This document shows, in pieces, positions 9,426-20,427 of a DNA stretch of 64,000 nt. This stretch comes from Nitzschia sp. DOCU1 (Eukaryota; Bacillariophyta; Bacillariophyceae; Bacillariales; Bacillariaceae). How positions within the stretch are numbered: position 1 is the stretch's first letter; every line of letters starts with the position of its first letter. The stretch lies in the NCBI GenBank assembly GCA_951394045.1, contig OX595990.1, forward strand, positions 3,154,549-3,218,548, written 5' to 3'. The position numbers and the translations under genes were made by a program. Below the pieces are notes generated by a model. It had not been told where the DNA came from and made no database searches. It saw only the letters and a program-made list of their open reading frames with translations.

Positions 9426-12400
9426 ATGAATCATTCTCAACAACATAATGCTGCCAGTGCCACTGTCGAATTTCAGCGCTTGTTATCGACGCCTCCCCCG
9501 GACCTGCCACCCCACCAAGCACACAATTCGGCAGCCATTGCTCATGCTCAATTGCAAGCTCTGCGTCAGGCCGGGGACCCCTCCTTTTTGTTTCCCCGTG
9601 TCATTGTCGAACTAGCTGGTAGCAAGCTCGAAGAAGAACTCTTGTTTCACTGTATTACAGGATGCCGGCATGTCTTGCTGATGAAATGGAATCAATTGGC
9701 TCTAGCGTATCGACGAGGAGTTCGAGATTATTTCTTGGCACTGGGCACACTTCAAAGCCAAAGTAGAACCATTCGCATGGCTTACTTTAGTGCTTGTGCC
9801 TGTTTTTGGAAACGAGGTTGGGTCGACGATTTGCAACAACAAGAGTCTGCGCCCGCGAGTCCTGCCGAACAAACTCTGTTGGATCAAATGACACCCCTTC
9901 TGTCAACATGGCCAGTATTGGAATCTCCGTCTCATCTCTTGACACACTTACAGCACATGCTGTTGGGTAATGAAAGAGCACTCCAGTTGGCGGCAGCCTT
10001 GTTTTTGACGACTTTGGTTGGAGAATTTTCCGGTGGAAAATCGTCTGCGAACTACAATTTGACCTTGGAATTTCACAAAAAGGCTCATTTAGTGTTTGAA
10101 ATTGGAGTGGATCCTTCTACTCAGACTACAACAGCAGCATTGAATCAATGTTTGCACATGAGCATGACGGCACTCAGTCAATTGGTGCCTGCACTATTAG
10201 TGCAAAACTCGAACAATAGCGACGACGAAGTGGCATTGGCAATTGTACAATTGACTATTGAAGTGATTGGATGGGAATGGGGAACCGATGCTTGGGATAG
10301 TAGTAGTGGAGTTCCACACTTGTCTCGGGCTTTGGTACGACCACCAGCGCAATGGAGGGATGTTCTCCTACAACCAGATTTCATTCGAGCCATGTTTCAA
10401 GTCCATCATGCCAAACTAGTTCAAGAACAACAACAAGGCAACGCTGGCGCATCGTCGTCCCTCGAACAATTACTACATGGTATTCGACAATTGTTATTGT
10501 TGTTAACGTCATTGACGGGACCCATGTTTGATAGTCCCGATGAACGAAAACAAATGGCAAATTTACTCTTGGAAGGAATCTTGGGCCTACTTCAAACACC
10601 AGGGATTGCCAACAACAACAATGCTCTATTGATGGATACCTTTTCCATGACATCCCGACTCTTTATCAATTACAAATTGTCTCTGTTGATGGATTTACCC
10701 AAGTTACCAATCCTCTTTTCCGCGGCGGCTGGGTTAGGTCGACAATTGCTACAAGATAATTTATATGAACTCCAAAGTAAAGCGGGAGATTTCGAATTAA
10801 TGGAACATCGAGAATGGAGAGAAGAAGCACTGGGCGTTTTGGTGGAAGGCTTGGTATTATTGTGTGGAGATCCATGGTTGTTGTATTCGAGTTCGGAAGA
10901 ATTTCGACGATCGGCTCAAGCGGCACTGGCACAAAACTTGGGACCGCTCTATGTGGACTTTATTACCTGTCGGACACAAATGGCGCGATTGGAAGAAATG
11001 TACTATACAGCACATGAAACCGAACTGGATGAAGTGCGAGAAGATATCTTTGCCGTAGATTTGGAAGAAGAAATGACAGCGTTGGCGCAGCTGGGGCGAC
11101 TCGATTTACATGCATCCTTGAATTGTCTCGCCAATCTCTTTCAACAATTAGTGCCCCAACTGCAGCGATTATGGGGGGATGGAAATGTGGGCATTGTCAC
11201 ACCTGAAGCGGCGGGGTTGTTGGAAAAATCGCGGCTAGTGACCATGTATGTGGGGCATTTACTGACCGATGACAATGAAGGAGAAACGCCCGTTATTCCA
11301 GACACGGTGCTAGCTGCCTGTCAAGTTTTGACGAACGGCGAAGCGGTAACCATGGGCATTCAAGGTGCCGTTCAAACCCTTCATCAGTTTGCGCACTTTC
11401 AAGCGACAAAAATTGCACAGAATCCTGGTGATCCTCGATTGTCGCCGATATTAGCCAAGTCTGTTTTGTGGTTCCTGTATCGCTGGGCTCCCGCGTATAT
11501 TCTTCCGGTGGACTATGGCGCTTCCAACGGAGCCAACACCATTGTCAAAGTGTGGGCAAGTCCGGAAGTTGTTCAAGAAACAGTGTCATTTATTCTGACG
11601 TTGTGTCTCCACTACCATTGCTATTGGCCCCACGAGCCTCAAGTTCAAGAGAATGCTGCTCTTTTGCTGTATGCCATGGCCAAACGTTGCAAACAAATGC
11701 GATTAGCAATGGTTGCTACGCCGTCCTTTCGCCAGTTAATTTCGTTCCACTGCATTACTTGTGGTATTCGTCACAGCGCCCCACTCGCCGAACTGGAATT
11801 GACGGTCAGATCCAAGGCCGGCAGCAATGCCGCCACATTGAACTTCGAAATGTTACGAGGCTATCAACGACTACCTTACGTTATCAAATCCAAAATTTTG
11901 TCGGGACTGTTGGTGGGATGCAGTGAACATGACGATGAAACATCCAAGAACCTGCTGAATGATTGTCTCGGTGCTATTCATGAGGCGTTTTCGTCACTGG
12001 TACATGCCCTGTCGTAAGTCGATCTCGCCATTGATTTGCTACGTTTACTCGACGGTGTGTTCACTCTATTTTTGCGCCCCGTCTCCCCTGCAGAACCAAG
12101 CAAATGAGGCCTGATCATGTGGACGCCAAGGAAATGGCGGCTCTCTGCGTCGAGCTATATGGTGGTGTGGCCCGCGCCGGAGAAATGGTGGCCTCGGAAC
12201 GCATTTCCAATTTTTTGACTCCGTCCTTGCCTCACTTGTCGGGTCTCATGGCCTTTTATGCCGAGGATTTGTCCATTTGCGAATCGTTATTGAGATTATT
12301 TCGAGATTATGCGGAACAATTCATTGCCGTCTTGGATCTTGATTCCTGTCTCGCTCTGTTTCAGGCTTCAGGAGAGTTATTAAAGAGCTATTCGGCCGTC

Positions 12401-13174
12401 CATTGTGCGTCGACGCGTGTCATTGTCCATTCCACGGAAGAAGAGCAAAACTACAATGATATTTTGTGTGCGATTCAATTATTGATACAACTAGGTACAA
12501 AGGACTTCATCGATATCGGACAAGACGGAATGAACTCGAGCCAAGTGACGGACATGATCTTTTTTGGACTTCAGCAGATCCTACCATTGATGACTCGTGG
12601 CTTGCTCCAATATCCTACCTTGTGTACGCAATACTTTTCCTTGGTTGGATTTATGATGGAGACGTATCCTGAAAAAGTCGCCATTTTGCCCTACGAGTTG
12701 TTTGACGCCTTGCTGGAGTCTCTCTTATTTGGCATGTCCTACTACGACCCCTCCGTCGCCAAGTCATCGTTACAAGGACTGGCGGGTATTATTCGAGAGC
12801 ATATCAAAAACCGCGTTTTGGATGTGCATTTGGCCAAGAATGCAGACTTGCTAGACAAGTGTTCCCACCGTCTCTTGATGGAAGTCGTCTTTCAGAATTG
12901 TCTATGGGATCGCATTGAAACTGCTGGTCTGGCTTTGTTACCCTTGGCGGCAGTCGATTTGAATCGATTTGCGGCTGTCGTCCATCGTATCTGTCAACAG
13001 ATCCCAGCGGAACATCAACAAAGACTTTCGCACGCGTTTGAGCAGTTACTTCGGCCCGAGGTCTTGTCCAAGGTCATGTCGGCAGGCTACGAAGGTCGAC
13101 AAAACCGCATTCGATTCAAGAAGGATTTTGAGAGCTTTTGCCACCAGATTCATTCCTTTTTGGTGCTAAAGTAG
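9426..13174 (+). CDS. XPO4: Exportin-4 (nuclear export receptor)
   Basis: Importin-beta family transport receptor, which in other eukaryotes exports cargo such as eIF5A and SMAD3 with RanGTP. Two exons: 9426-12013 and 12094-13174, with an 80-bp GTAAGT...TGCAG intron (12014-12093) interrupting a Ser codon; the product is about 1,222 residues, close to animal exportin-4 (~1,150). The N-terminus has the K-R-G-W segment that follows the first HEAT helices. The C-terminal part matches exportin-4 strongly: the EEEQNYNDILCAI region, KDFIDI, the ILPLMTRGLLQYPTLC block and YPEKV. The protein is all helical HEAT-like repeats. Start is the first ATG. It is divergent from the large unknown gene and convergent with the V-ATPase F gene (171 bp between stops). 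Confidence 0.93.
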
Positions 13175-13345
13175 CAAGGCTCAAAATTATTGGTGGATGG
13201 TGTCTACTCTACTACTACTCGCTAGTAGGGGTGACAAGCTGAAAACAAGTGGCTACTTGAGATTGGATATCGTGTCAGGGAAACAACCTACTTTCAGCTA
13301 CAGTACTTCTATACCCGCCGCATGCGCGTTACTAGAGATGCCTCT

Positions 13346-14104
13346 TTACAAGTTTCCTCCCAAGAACATGTTGACACGTTGCATAATGTAATCTTGTTCG
13401 GGATCGTAGGGGTGCTCTTTGGAAGGAATCTCCAAAACAGTCGGAATGGTAGCATGGTAGTCTTTCAAGACATGTCGAATATCATTGGCAATGTGTTGAT
13501 TGATCAATACAATTCCGATATCATCCCGCGTTGTAAAGTTTTGAAAGGCTTCCTCCACTTGTTGCAATTTGGTGTCTTGCTTGACAATCAAGAAATTGGA
13601 TCCCTTGGCGGTTCGGTGGCCGACTCCGGCGAGCAAGAATCCAGTGACAGTGTCCTGAAAGAAAGTTAAAGCAGAAAGTAGACGTAACAGGGGATTTGTG
13701 AGAGCATTGCGAGAGACACACAAGAGTGGACCATGGGTAGATGACGGAATCGCGTAATGGGTGTATCGGACATCCGCTGCCATATCCGAGCCAAGGTCCA
13801 CGGCGGGGCGTTCCATTGCCAGAGAGAGCAGTGGCTAGTCTGAACGATGATTCACTCACCTCGTCACCAATAACAGCTACTAGCTTTCCAACTTCCTACA
13901 AGACGGAATATCAAAGAAAGGATTGTTATTTGTGAGTCAACAAAGCACTTGCAGTTCACTTGTGGGGTGGTGATGGCAATGATTGTAGAGGCGAAGGGCA
14001 GATCAACGACCCATCATTGAAACAGAGACATTGTTCGTTGATGGACCCACGACGACTTTCTCCCACTGCGACTAGACAATCCTCCACAGCATTCAACGTA
14101 CCAT
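13346..14104 (-). CDS. V-type ATPase subunit F
   Basis: Subunit F of the V1 rotor stalk of the vacuolar proton pump. Three exons are proposed: start codon alone at 14104-14102; exon 2 13895-13860 (EVGKLVAVIGDE); exon 3 13654-13346. The introns are 206 bp (14101-13896, GTACGT...TGTAG) and 205 bp (13859-13655, GTGAGT...TTCAG). The product is 115 residues, the usual length. Family hallmarks are AVIGDEDTVTGFLLAGVG, TRDDIGIVLINQHIA and VLEIPSKEHPYDP. Exons 2 and 3 are certain. The codon just before GAA of exon 2 is a TAG, so an upstream exon must supply the Met. ATG at 14104 followed directly by GTACGT is the best candidate but needs transcript proof. Divergent from the MsrA-like gene. Confidence 0.9.
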
Positions 14105-14266
14105 GATTCTATTTATTTATAAACAAGATTTGGACAAGACCACACAAATGCATGTATCGTACGATGACAGAGAGAGCAACGGCAATTCCGTCATGGCCAA
14201 AAGCAGCAAGAGGATGTGCCACCATGGCCAAAAGGCGAATGGCGATAGATCGTGGCTCGACATCCT

Positions 14267-14274
14267 CTTATATA
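14267..14274 (-). promoter_or_regulatory. TATA-like box for the V-ATPase F gene
   Basis: On the - strand this reads TATATAAG, about 165 bp upstream of the proposed start codon at 14104. It lies back to back with a + strand TATA-like element at 14292. Assignment is by position and sequence only. Confidence 0.4.
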
Positions 14275-14291
14275 ATATACATTGATCAACA

Positions 14292-14302
14292 TATATATAA
14301 AG
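14292..14302 (+). promoter_or_regulatory. TATA-like box for the MsrA-like gene
   Basis: TATATATAAAG on the + strand, about 250 bp upstream of the chosen MsrA-like start at 14550. A start site near 14325 would leave a 5' UTR of about 225 bases that contains the upstream in-frame ATG at 14445. Inference from sequence only. Confidence 0.4.
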
Positions 14303-14549
14303 CCGGCCATCTCCACCGGATCTCTCGGGCAGTCTGGCCTTTACCCGTCCGATCTGGATATTGAAGGGCGCGGGCCGATCCGTGATCTGACTCATTCCCG
14401 AGAACTGACATCATCATTCGTCTGCCTCCGACGCACACGGCAAAATGGCTTCACGATCCTCGACGATGAAGAAACCATGGCGACGGAGTACTGTAGCTTT
14501 GACACCCTCAAGAAAACTTTTCTTGTTTCTGGGAAGACGTTATTACATC

Positions 14550-15718
14550 ATGAAGTTGATTTCTGCTGTTCTACTGCTCGTATTCGGCACGGGCGTCTAC
14601 GGCTATCAACCACAAGCGACTCCACAACTTTCTCGACGAAATGTCTTGGCAACCGTGGCAGCAGCCGCGACTCTGATTGCGCCTCATCGACAAGCTTTAG
14701 CGGCGGACGAAGACGCATTGACTCCTCTTTACTTTGGTGTGGGCGTAAGTTTCTTCATATGCGCAGCATTGTGTTCGTGGCAAACGTGTCTTTCTCACAC
14801 CATGCTGCCCTCATGCATCGTTTTGACTTTTTTTGGCACCTGACTCGGCTTTGCTCCTACTTATATCACTTATGAATACTACTCTTTCGAATATACCAGT
14901 GCTTTTGGCATATTCAACACGAGTTCATTGAAGGAGAACGCAAAATTCTGGGCCGCAATGACCATCAATTGACATCGGCAGCTGGATATGCGGGTGGCAA
15001 ATCGACGGGTGATCAAGGTCGAGTGTGTTATCACAACTTTCAACGACTTGCCGACTATGGAGCGCTAGGACATGGTGAAGTGGTAGGAATGACTATTCCA
15101 CAATCCAAGATTGGAGACTTTGCCGATTTGTACTTTTCCTTGTTTGATCCAAAAACTAAAGGTATGTAAGATGAATGTGGAGTGGGAACGGCGAAAGTAA
15201 GCTGGAAATGGAATGATCCTTCAGGCAACAATGTGCTCACACAAATATTTCGGTACGGTCACTTTCATAACTAGATCGCGTGGATCCGCAAGATCGGGGT
15301 GGTGAATACCGTAGTTTGTTGGGATTGCCCGGTGGAACGGGTCACGCTAGTTACCCGGCGGTGGAGGCAGCTGCCAACAAGTACGGATTCAAGTTGGTAC
15401 CTGGAAAGGGCGATGATCCCGATACGTTGGGCAAGCAAATTGTCTATGTCTATGATACGAAAAAGTTTCCTTTCTATCAAGCCGAAGTGTACCATCAGGT
15501 GAGTGATTCTATATTGTTGGAGCAGATTGTGTGGTTGGGTTGATGGGGAGCAATGTTCTCGTTCGACCGTCTCTTGGCTCACCCGTGTCTTTTCCTTGCA
15601 ATGATAGTACCACAATGACTTTCAAAGTCCTGCCTACGGAAAAGCCTATAACCAGCTAGCAGACTTGGCCTTAGAAGAAGGGCGCATTAAGGCCACTGGA
15701 TGCCCCGATCGGGTTTAA
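14550..15718 (+). CDS. MsrA-like peptide methionine sulfoxide reductase, predicted thylakoid lumen
   Basis: Repairs oxidised methionine (S-sulfoxide) if active. Four exons: 14550-14744, 14900-15161, 15275-15498, 15608-15718; introns of 155, 113 and 109 bp, all GT-AG. The product is 263 residues. The catalytic GCFW motif is rebuilt across intron 1 (GVG/CFWH). GYAGG, GHGEVVG and FPFYQAEVYHQ further match MsrA, while the middle differs (LGLPGGTGHASYP), so the family member is divergent; a Cys in the C-terminal TGCPDRV could be the resolving one. The N-terminus carries a signal peptide (MKLISAVLLLVFGTGVYG/YQP), then a twin-arginine segment SRRNVLATVAAAA...ALA/ADE, which suggests passage into the plastid and by the Tat route into the lumen. 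ATG 14550 is preferred because it exposes the signal peptide; in-frame ATG 14445 is an alternative. Confidence 0.88.
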
Positions 15719-16035
15719 TAGGGAGAAGATGGGAGCACACGCAAAACAGTCCCTTTTCGGTGAAAAATGACCCGTCGGTCAAATCACAACATTGCACTAT
15801 TAAATGACGATGCCAAAATTAGCAGCAGCGGCAGCACAAGATGAAGTAGTTTGAATGGAGCTACAATCCTCTCGGACAACATAGAAGCATAAATTGAAAA
15901 CAGCGCTACTCAAGTTTGGCCGTGACGCTACAACTCAATCAATGCTTAGTCAAACAAGTGTACCAGTGTTTATATTGTGGCTCTAAATAGGATATGATAC
16001 AGAAATACTTGCTAGTTTTGATTCGGAGCCGGAGA
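15719..16035. other. 3' gap between convergent genes
   Basis: Holds the 3' UTRs of the MsrA-like and SIN3 genes. No coding frame, repeat or RNA gene was seen. Confidence 0.5.
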
Positions 16036-19000
16036 CTATCGTTCACGCTTCTGGCGCTTGGGTTGCTGCGCCTCGACAGCCGCATCAGTGACAAGGGGTG
16101 GCTCATCCTCATCGGTATCCGAAATGACTCCCAAGAATTCCATGTGCAAAACAGACTTGTCCCCACTGTCTTTTTGCACGGGGCACATTTGAAATGCATA
16201 CATTTGCTCTCCATCGGACAAAAATCCTGCCTCCATACGGAAGGCTTCGGGCTTGAAACTACCAGCCGCCAAGTGACGGCGGTAGAGCTGAACTAAATTC
16301 CACATGGTATCATCGTTCGCCATGGACTGGAGGTTCTTCAAAATGTGCGAGATCAGCTTGTCCATGGTGGCCAACTCGTATCCACCATGGCCTAGCAAGG
16401 CTCGGACGCGATCTTCGTACTTTCCACCTTCCGCGGCACTACCGGAGAGCGATTGACCTCCATCCAGCAAGGCGAATACTAGACTCAAGTACGCTTCATA
16501 TCGTCTCTTCCCCAGTGCTGCTGCGTCGTCGCCAGGCATTTGCTCTACCATGTTGACTAGGGTCGGGTCGTTCTTGACGGCGTATGCTTGCTCCTTTGCA
16601 ATTCCCAGTCGGTGCGCTAGAATCTGGTGCAATCTAAAGAACAAGTAGAGACTTTGCGTACCGATTGCAAGCATATCACCCGGTCGCTCCAACTTTGTTC
16701 GATCATCGGCTCGTAGCTGGGTAGTGTATGCCGACTTCTCTGCTGGGAGAATAGAGCAAAGGATGGCAGTGGGCCGTAGATATGCCGTGCCAAACGGAAA
16801 CTGCACAACGTAGGTGTCAGATTTGCGGCGGCATTCAACTATCCGGCCATCGCCGTAAAGTGTAGACACAGTCGCACCCGCGGGCAGAGGATGATGGTCC
16901 ATGTAAGCGGGGCTGTTGTGCTTGTCGCTGTGCTTCATTTGTCGCACGTCTTCCGTCACTACACGAGCAGCAATCTCCCCATCTTCGTCAGGGCTATCTT
17001 CATCATCATCGTCAGCCATGCTTTCGTCGCCGTTGCTGACAACACGAGGCAGTTCGGAAGTGCTTACTGGCTTTGTCGTTTCTTGGTAAGTGACCGCAGG
17101 TGTCATCATCCAGTCCATACTGAGGCCAAACCAGGGTCCCAAAAAGTCAAACCACAAACGGTGGCATCTTTCCTTATCCGAAGGAGAAATCGATCCACGC
17201 TCAAGAGCAAAGGAAAGAATTCGGTAGGCATCCTGATGGACCCACCCAGTGTTTTCGTACATTAAGCTCATGTGTGGTGTGAAGATTCGACGATCCGGCT
17301 TGGGGAGATGAGTCAAGTCCAGCTGACTCCTCAAGGCTTTCCCCTTGGTGACCTCATAAAAGCCACCGTGTTCCTCTTTGGCCTTGTCCAAGCGAACCTG
17401 AAAGGCGGCATCGCTCTCCTTGCCCCCGTTGGCCGCACGGTCCTTGATCTCAGAAATTAGAGTGCGGGTGCTGATAGCCCTCTTGTCAGTAGTTCTCCAG
17501 GTCAGGCTGCGATGATCCAAGCTGCGGTAGTAATTGTGCTCGGCCAGTTCCTTCCATCGTTTGTTCATGCGGGCTCGAACCTTACGCCATTCCATATCCT
17601 TTTGCCGGAGACGTTCGACGACGATGGGAACGGCGACGGTTGGATTCTTGACAATAAGATCCAACATTTCCTGCCCAGCTTCACCATAGATTCGGGAAAT
17701 AGAATTGCGATGAATAACCCCAAGAATCGTCTTGTCAAACGTGTAGTGATAACGTCTACCCCCCATGCCTTGATCAGCCGAGGCTGGCTTTGGAATATTG
17801 CTGTTCTCGGGTAAGATGAGCTCATTCTCCGCCAGCTGGGCGATTTCTTCAGCAATCGGCTCAAGACGAGCCAAAGTAGCAGCATTGCTATCAATCGCCA
17901 TGTCGATTTCAAAACGCTCGTCTTCACATCGGAACAAGATCTCCTCGTAGGTATTACGTCTCATGTGTCGGAAGGTGTAACTCTCTTCCGACCCCACAGG
18001 CAGCGACACCCAAATGTCATTTAGAACTTTGGCCTCTTCATCGCTGCGATCACTGCACGGTGGAGCGGGGTAGTCTCGAGGTAGAGCACGGTAGGATGGA
18101 CTACATCGACGGCATCGGCTGAAATCAATCTCTGATAAAGGTACAGAGTACCAAGAATCCTCCGGGGACGGCTGGTTTGTCGCTTGAGCTCCAGCCCAGG
18201 CAATAATCCGTTTGAATTCTTCAAATAGCTTGTTATTCCTCTTGCCCAACAAAGGTTCCACAAAGTTGTACATCTCGCTTCGATTCAATATCTCTTGAGA
18301 GTACATGTCCAAGCATTTGAGGTATTCCGACCAGGCTTGTCCACCATCACGGGAATAGGCGGCCAAAGCTTCTCGTGCCGTATCAAAGAATTGGCGTTCG
18401 ACCGCCGAGTTGTACACGTACGACTCGGGCTGTGCGGGCAACAAAATAGGAGGCGGGAGGTCCATGGCAGAATCCTTATGACTTCGTTTGCGTCCACGAG
18501 CTGGTTCGGGATCTGCCGCCAGGGGTTGCCCCGTCGTCATGTCGATTAGACGGTGCTTGCCATTTTGATCCAGCTCCATCGCTTTTTGTTGCTCCAGCTG
18601 AGCTCGTTGCGCCATGCGGGCTTCGGAATCAGCAGCTGCACGGTGTAAACGTTCCTTGGCTTGTTCTTGCACCGCATCAGGCAAAAAGAAAGTAAATTCC
18701 TTGAGTAAGTCTGGGTGGTCTTGGAACAAATGTGCAACTTGCTCCAACACTTCCTTGATTCCACGTTGCTCCTTCTGGTAGGTATGGAGGATCTCCAAAA
18801 AGGAATGGTAAGTACTTGGGTCGTCTGCAAAACGCCTCTTGATAGTAGTCACATAAGAAATAGCATGATCAAACTCGACCGCTTGCTGAGGAGCCGGGGC
18901 AGGCGCCGCCGCTCCCGCCCTGGCCGGAGCGGGCCGAGGAGCAGATGCTGCTGCAACCGGAGGAGACTTTTTAGTTCCAAATCCAGGACCCAAACCCGGC

Positions 19001-20427
19001 GGACCTCGGGGACGATGCGCCTCTTGGTCACTAGGGCTACGCTTCGGTGCCGCTGCTTCCATAACAGGCCTAGCTGCTGCGGCAGGAGGGGCCAGGCCAG
19101 GTGGTGCACCAGCAGCACGTGCAGGAGGAGGGGAATGCGAAGGGAACGCAGCGGCAGGTGGCATGGCAGCAACTGGTTGCTGAGCGCTCAAGGGAGGAGA
19201 CATGGATCCCATTGCTGCCTGTCGTTGCAATTCTTCTTGTTCCCTTTCATAACGGGCATCGGCTTCTTGCAACTCCTTCAGACTTATCTTGTAGCCATCT
19301 GGTAGGAATTTGTTAAAGCCAAGAATCAAGTTGTTGTAACCCCGAAACAACTTGGACACTCTAGCAATGACACCTGGTGTATCGACCTCCTGACTCTTGA
19401 AGTTCTTCATAATGGCCAAGAACTCGTTATAAACTCGAGGACGATCACCGAATTCTCGTTTCACATCATCCAAGTATAGCAAAGCATCTTCCACACGCAA
19501 TTCTCGCATCCCAGGTACAGGAGCCGGTCGGGCAGCAGCAGCGGCAGCAGCAGCAGCAGGCGGGGGAACTGCAGCAGGAGCAACTGGTGACGCTTCCCGT
19601 GGTGGACGAGGTCGGGCGGCGGCAGGAGGAGGTGGTGAAGGCGCTGCAGCAGCTACTACTGGGGGTGCAACTGGCAGCGGGGGTGGAACAGGTGAATGAT
19701 CGCGGGCAGCAGGAATGACCGGTGGGGTGTGTGGAAGTGCCGCAGCAGGAGGAGGCGAAGGATTGGCCCTGACAGCAGCTGCTGCAGCCCCAGCCGATGG
19801 ACTAGTGCTAGTGATGGTTGGCCCCAGGCCTGGTGGTCCAGGAGGTCGTTGTGCTACCATTGGAGGTGCTCCTTCTCCTGCTGTTGGTGATGGGCTTTCT
19901 GCAAACGCTCTGGGGAGTGCCGCTGCCGCTGGTTGAACAATCGGCATAGGAGGAGGAGCTACCCCACGCATCGGAAGGCCGAGCTGTGCCAAGCCAGGTT
20001 GTAGAACTCCAAACCGGGCAACTGGAGACGCAGCAGTAGCTGTTGTTCCTAATGCGGCCTGTTTCGCTTGAGCTGCAGCCGCACCCGCCGATAGAGGTTC
20101 AGGCGAACGGTCAGGTTTCGGTTCTTCCACGGGAGCCGCAGCCACGGGAGGTGGACTTGGGGCCGGAGGAGACTGCCTTGGAGGAGGGTCGACATCCATT
20201 CCTCCGTTTATAACAGGAGCTGGAGGTTCCGATGTAATCCCCACCGAGTCCTGACGTATCGCCAATGTGGGCTGTGTGTCACCGACCGATGCAAGTCTTC
20301 CCAGGGGAGGCTTCTTTGGATGACTTTCGTCGTCAGCATCTGGGGCAGGCGCAACAGGTTCTTCCGGAGGCGCATCCGGCATCTCCGTATCGCCGCCATT
20401 GGCGGGAGGATCCGAGTTAGTGTCCAT
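16036..20427 (-). CDS. SIN3: SIN3-type transcriptional corepressor
   Basis: Scaffold of the SIN3/HDAC chromatin complex in the nucleus. A single exon of 1,463 residues from ATG at 20427. The first ~300 residues are Pro/Ala-rich. Paired amphipathic helix domains follow: PAH1 at about 306-375 (VEDALLYLDDVKREF), PAH2 at about 515-595 (FDHAISYVTTIKRRF), PAH3 at about 675-745 (YSQEILNRSEMYNFVEPLL). The histone-deacetylase interaction domain is at about 755-860 (CSPSYRALPRDYP, and VSLPVGSEESYTFRHMRRNTYEEILFRCEDERFEID in pieces). The region after 1,000 corresponds to the SIN3 C-terminal domain. The order and spacing are canonical. Pro/Ala-rich linkers contain a GCA/GCG trinucleotide run near 19531-19559. 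Divergent from prefoldin 4. Confidence 0.95.
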   Translation of the reverse strand: MDTNSDPPANGGDTEMPDAPPEEPVAPAPDADDESHPKKPPLGRLASVGDTQPTLAIRQDSVGITSEPPAPVINGGMDVDPPPRQSPPAPSPPPVAAAPVEEPKPDRSPEPLSAGAAAAQAKQAALGTTATAASPVARFGVLQPGLAQLGLPMRGVAPPPMPIVQPAAAALPRAFAESPSPTAGEGAPPMVAQRPPGPPGLGPTITSTSPSAGAAAAAVRANPSPPPAAALPHTPPVIPAARDHSPVPPPLPVAPPVVAAAAPSPPPPAAARPRPPREASPVAPAAVPPPAAAAAAAAARPAPVPGMRELRVEDALLYLDDVKREFGDRPRVYNEFLAIMKNFKSQEVDTPGVIARVSKLFRGYNNLILGFNKFLPDGYKISLKELQEADARYEREQEELQRQAAMGSMSPPLSAQQPVAAMPPAAAFPSHSPPPARAAGAPPGLAPPAAAARPVMEAAAPKRSPSDQEAHRPRGPPGLGPGFGTKKSPPVAAASAPRPAPARAGAAAPAPAPQQAVEFDHAISYVTTIKRRFADDPSTYHSFLEILHTYQKEQRGIKEVLEQVAHLFQDHPDLLKEFTFFLPDAVQEQAKERLHRAAADSEARMAQRAQLEQQKAMELDQNGKHRLIDMTTGQPLAADPEPARGRKRSHKDSAMDLPPPILLPAQPESYVYNSAVERQFFDTAREALAAYSRDGGQAWSEYLKCLDMYSQEILNRSEMYNFVEPLLGKRNNKLFEEFKRIIAWAGAQATNQPSPEDSWYSVPLSEIDFSRCRRCSPSYRALPRDYPAPPCSDRSDEEAKVLNDIWVSLPVGSEESYTFRHMRRNTYEEILFRCEDERFEIDMAIDSNAATLARLEPIAEEIAQLAENELILPENSNIPKPASADQGMGGRRYHYTFDKTILGVIHRNSISRIYGEAGQEMLDLIVKNPTVAVPIVVERLRQKDMEWRKVRARMNKRWKELAEHNYYRSLDHRSLTWRTTDKRAISTRTLISEIKDRAANGGKESDAAFQVRLDKAKEEHGGFYEVTKGKALRSQLDLTHLPKPDRRIFTPHMSLMYENTGWVHQDAYRILSFALERGSISPSDKERCHRLWFDFLGPWFGLSMDWMMTPAVTYQETTKPVSTSELPRVVSNGDESMADDDDEDSPDEDGEIAARVVTEDVRQMKHSDKHNSPAYMDHHPLPAGATVSTLYGDGRIVECRRKSDTYVVQFPFGTAYLRPTAILCSILPAEKSAYTTQLRADDRTKLERPGDMLAIGTQSLYLFFRLHQILAHRLGIAKEQAYAVKNDPTLVNMVEQMPGDDAAALGKRRYEAYLSLVFALLDGGQSLSGSAAEGGKYEDRVRALLGHGGYELATMDKLISHILKNLQSMANDDTMWNLVQLYRRHLAAGSFKPEAFRMEAGFLSDGEQMYAFQMCPVQKDSGDKSVLHMEFLGVISDTDEDEPPLVTDAAVEAQQPKRQKRER

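Noticed and set aside
13346..13816. 156-residue V-ATPase F model starting at 13816
   Set aside because: Its first ~54 residues are translation of an intron; the true N-terminus (EVGKLVAVIGDE) is encoded at 13895-13860.
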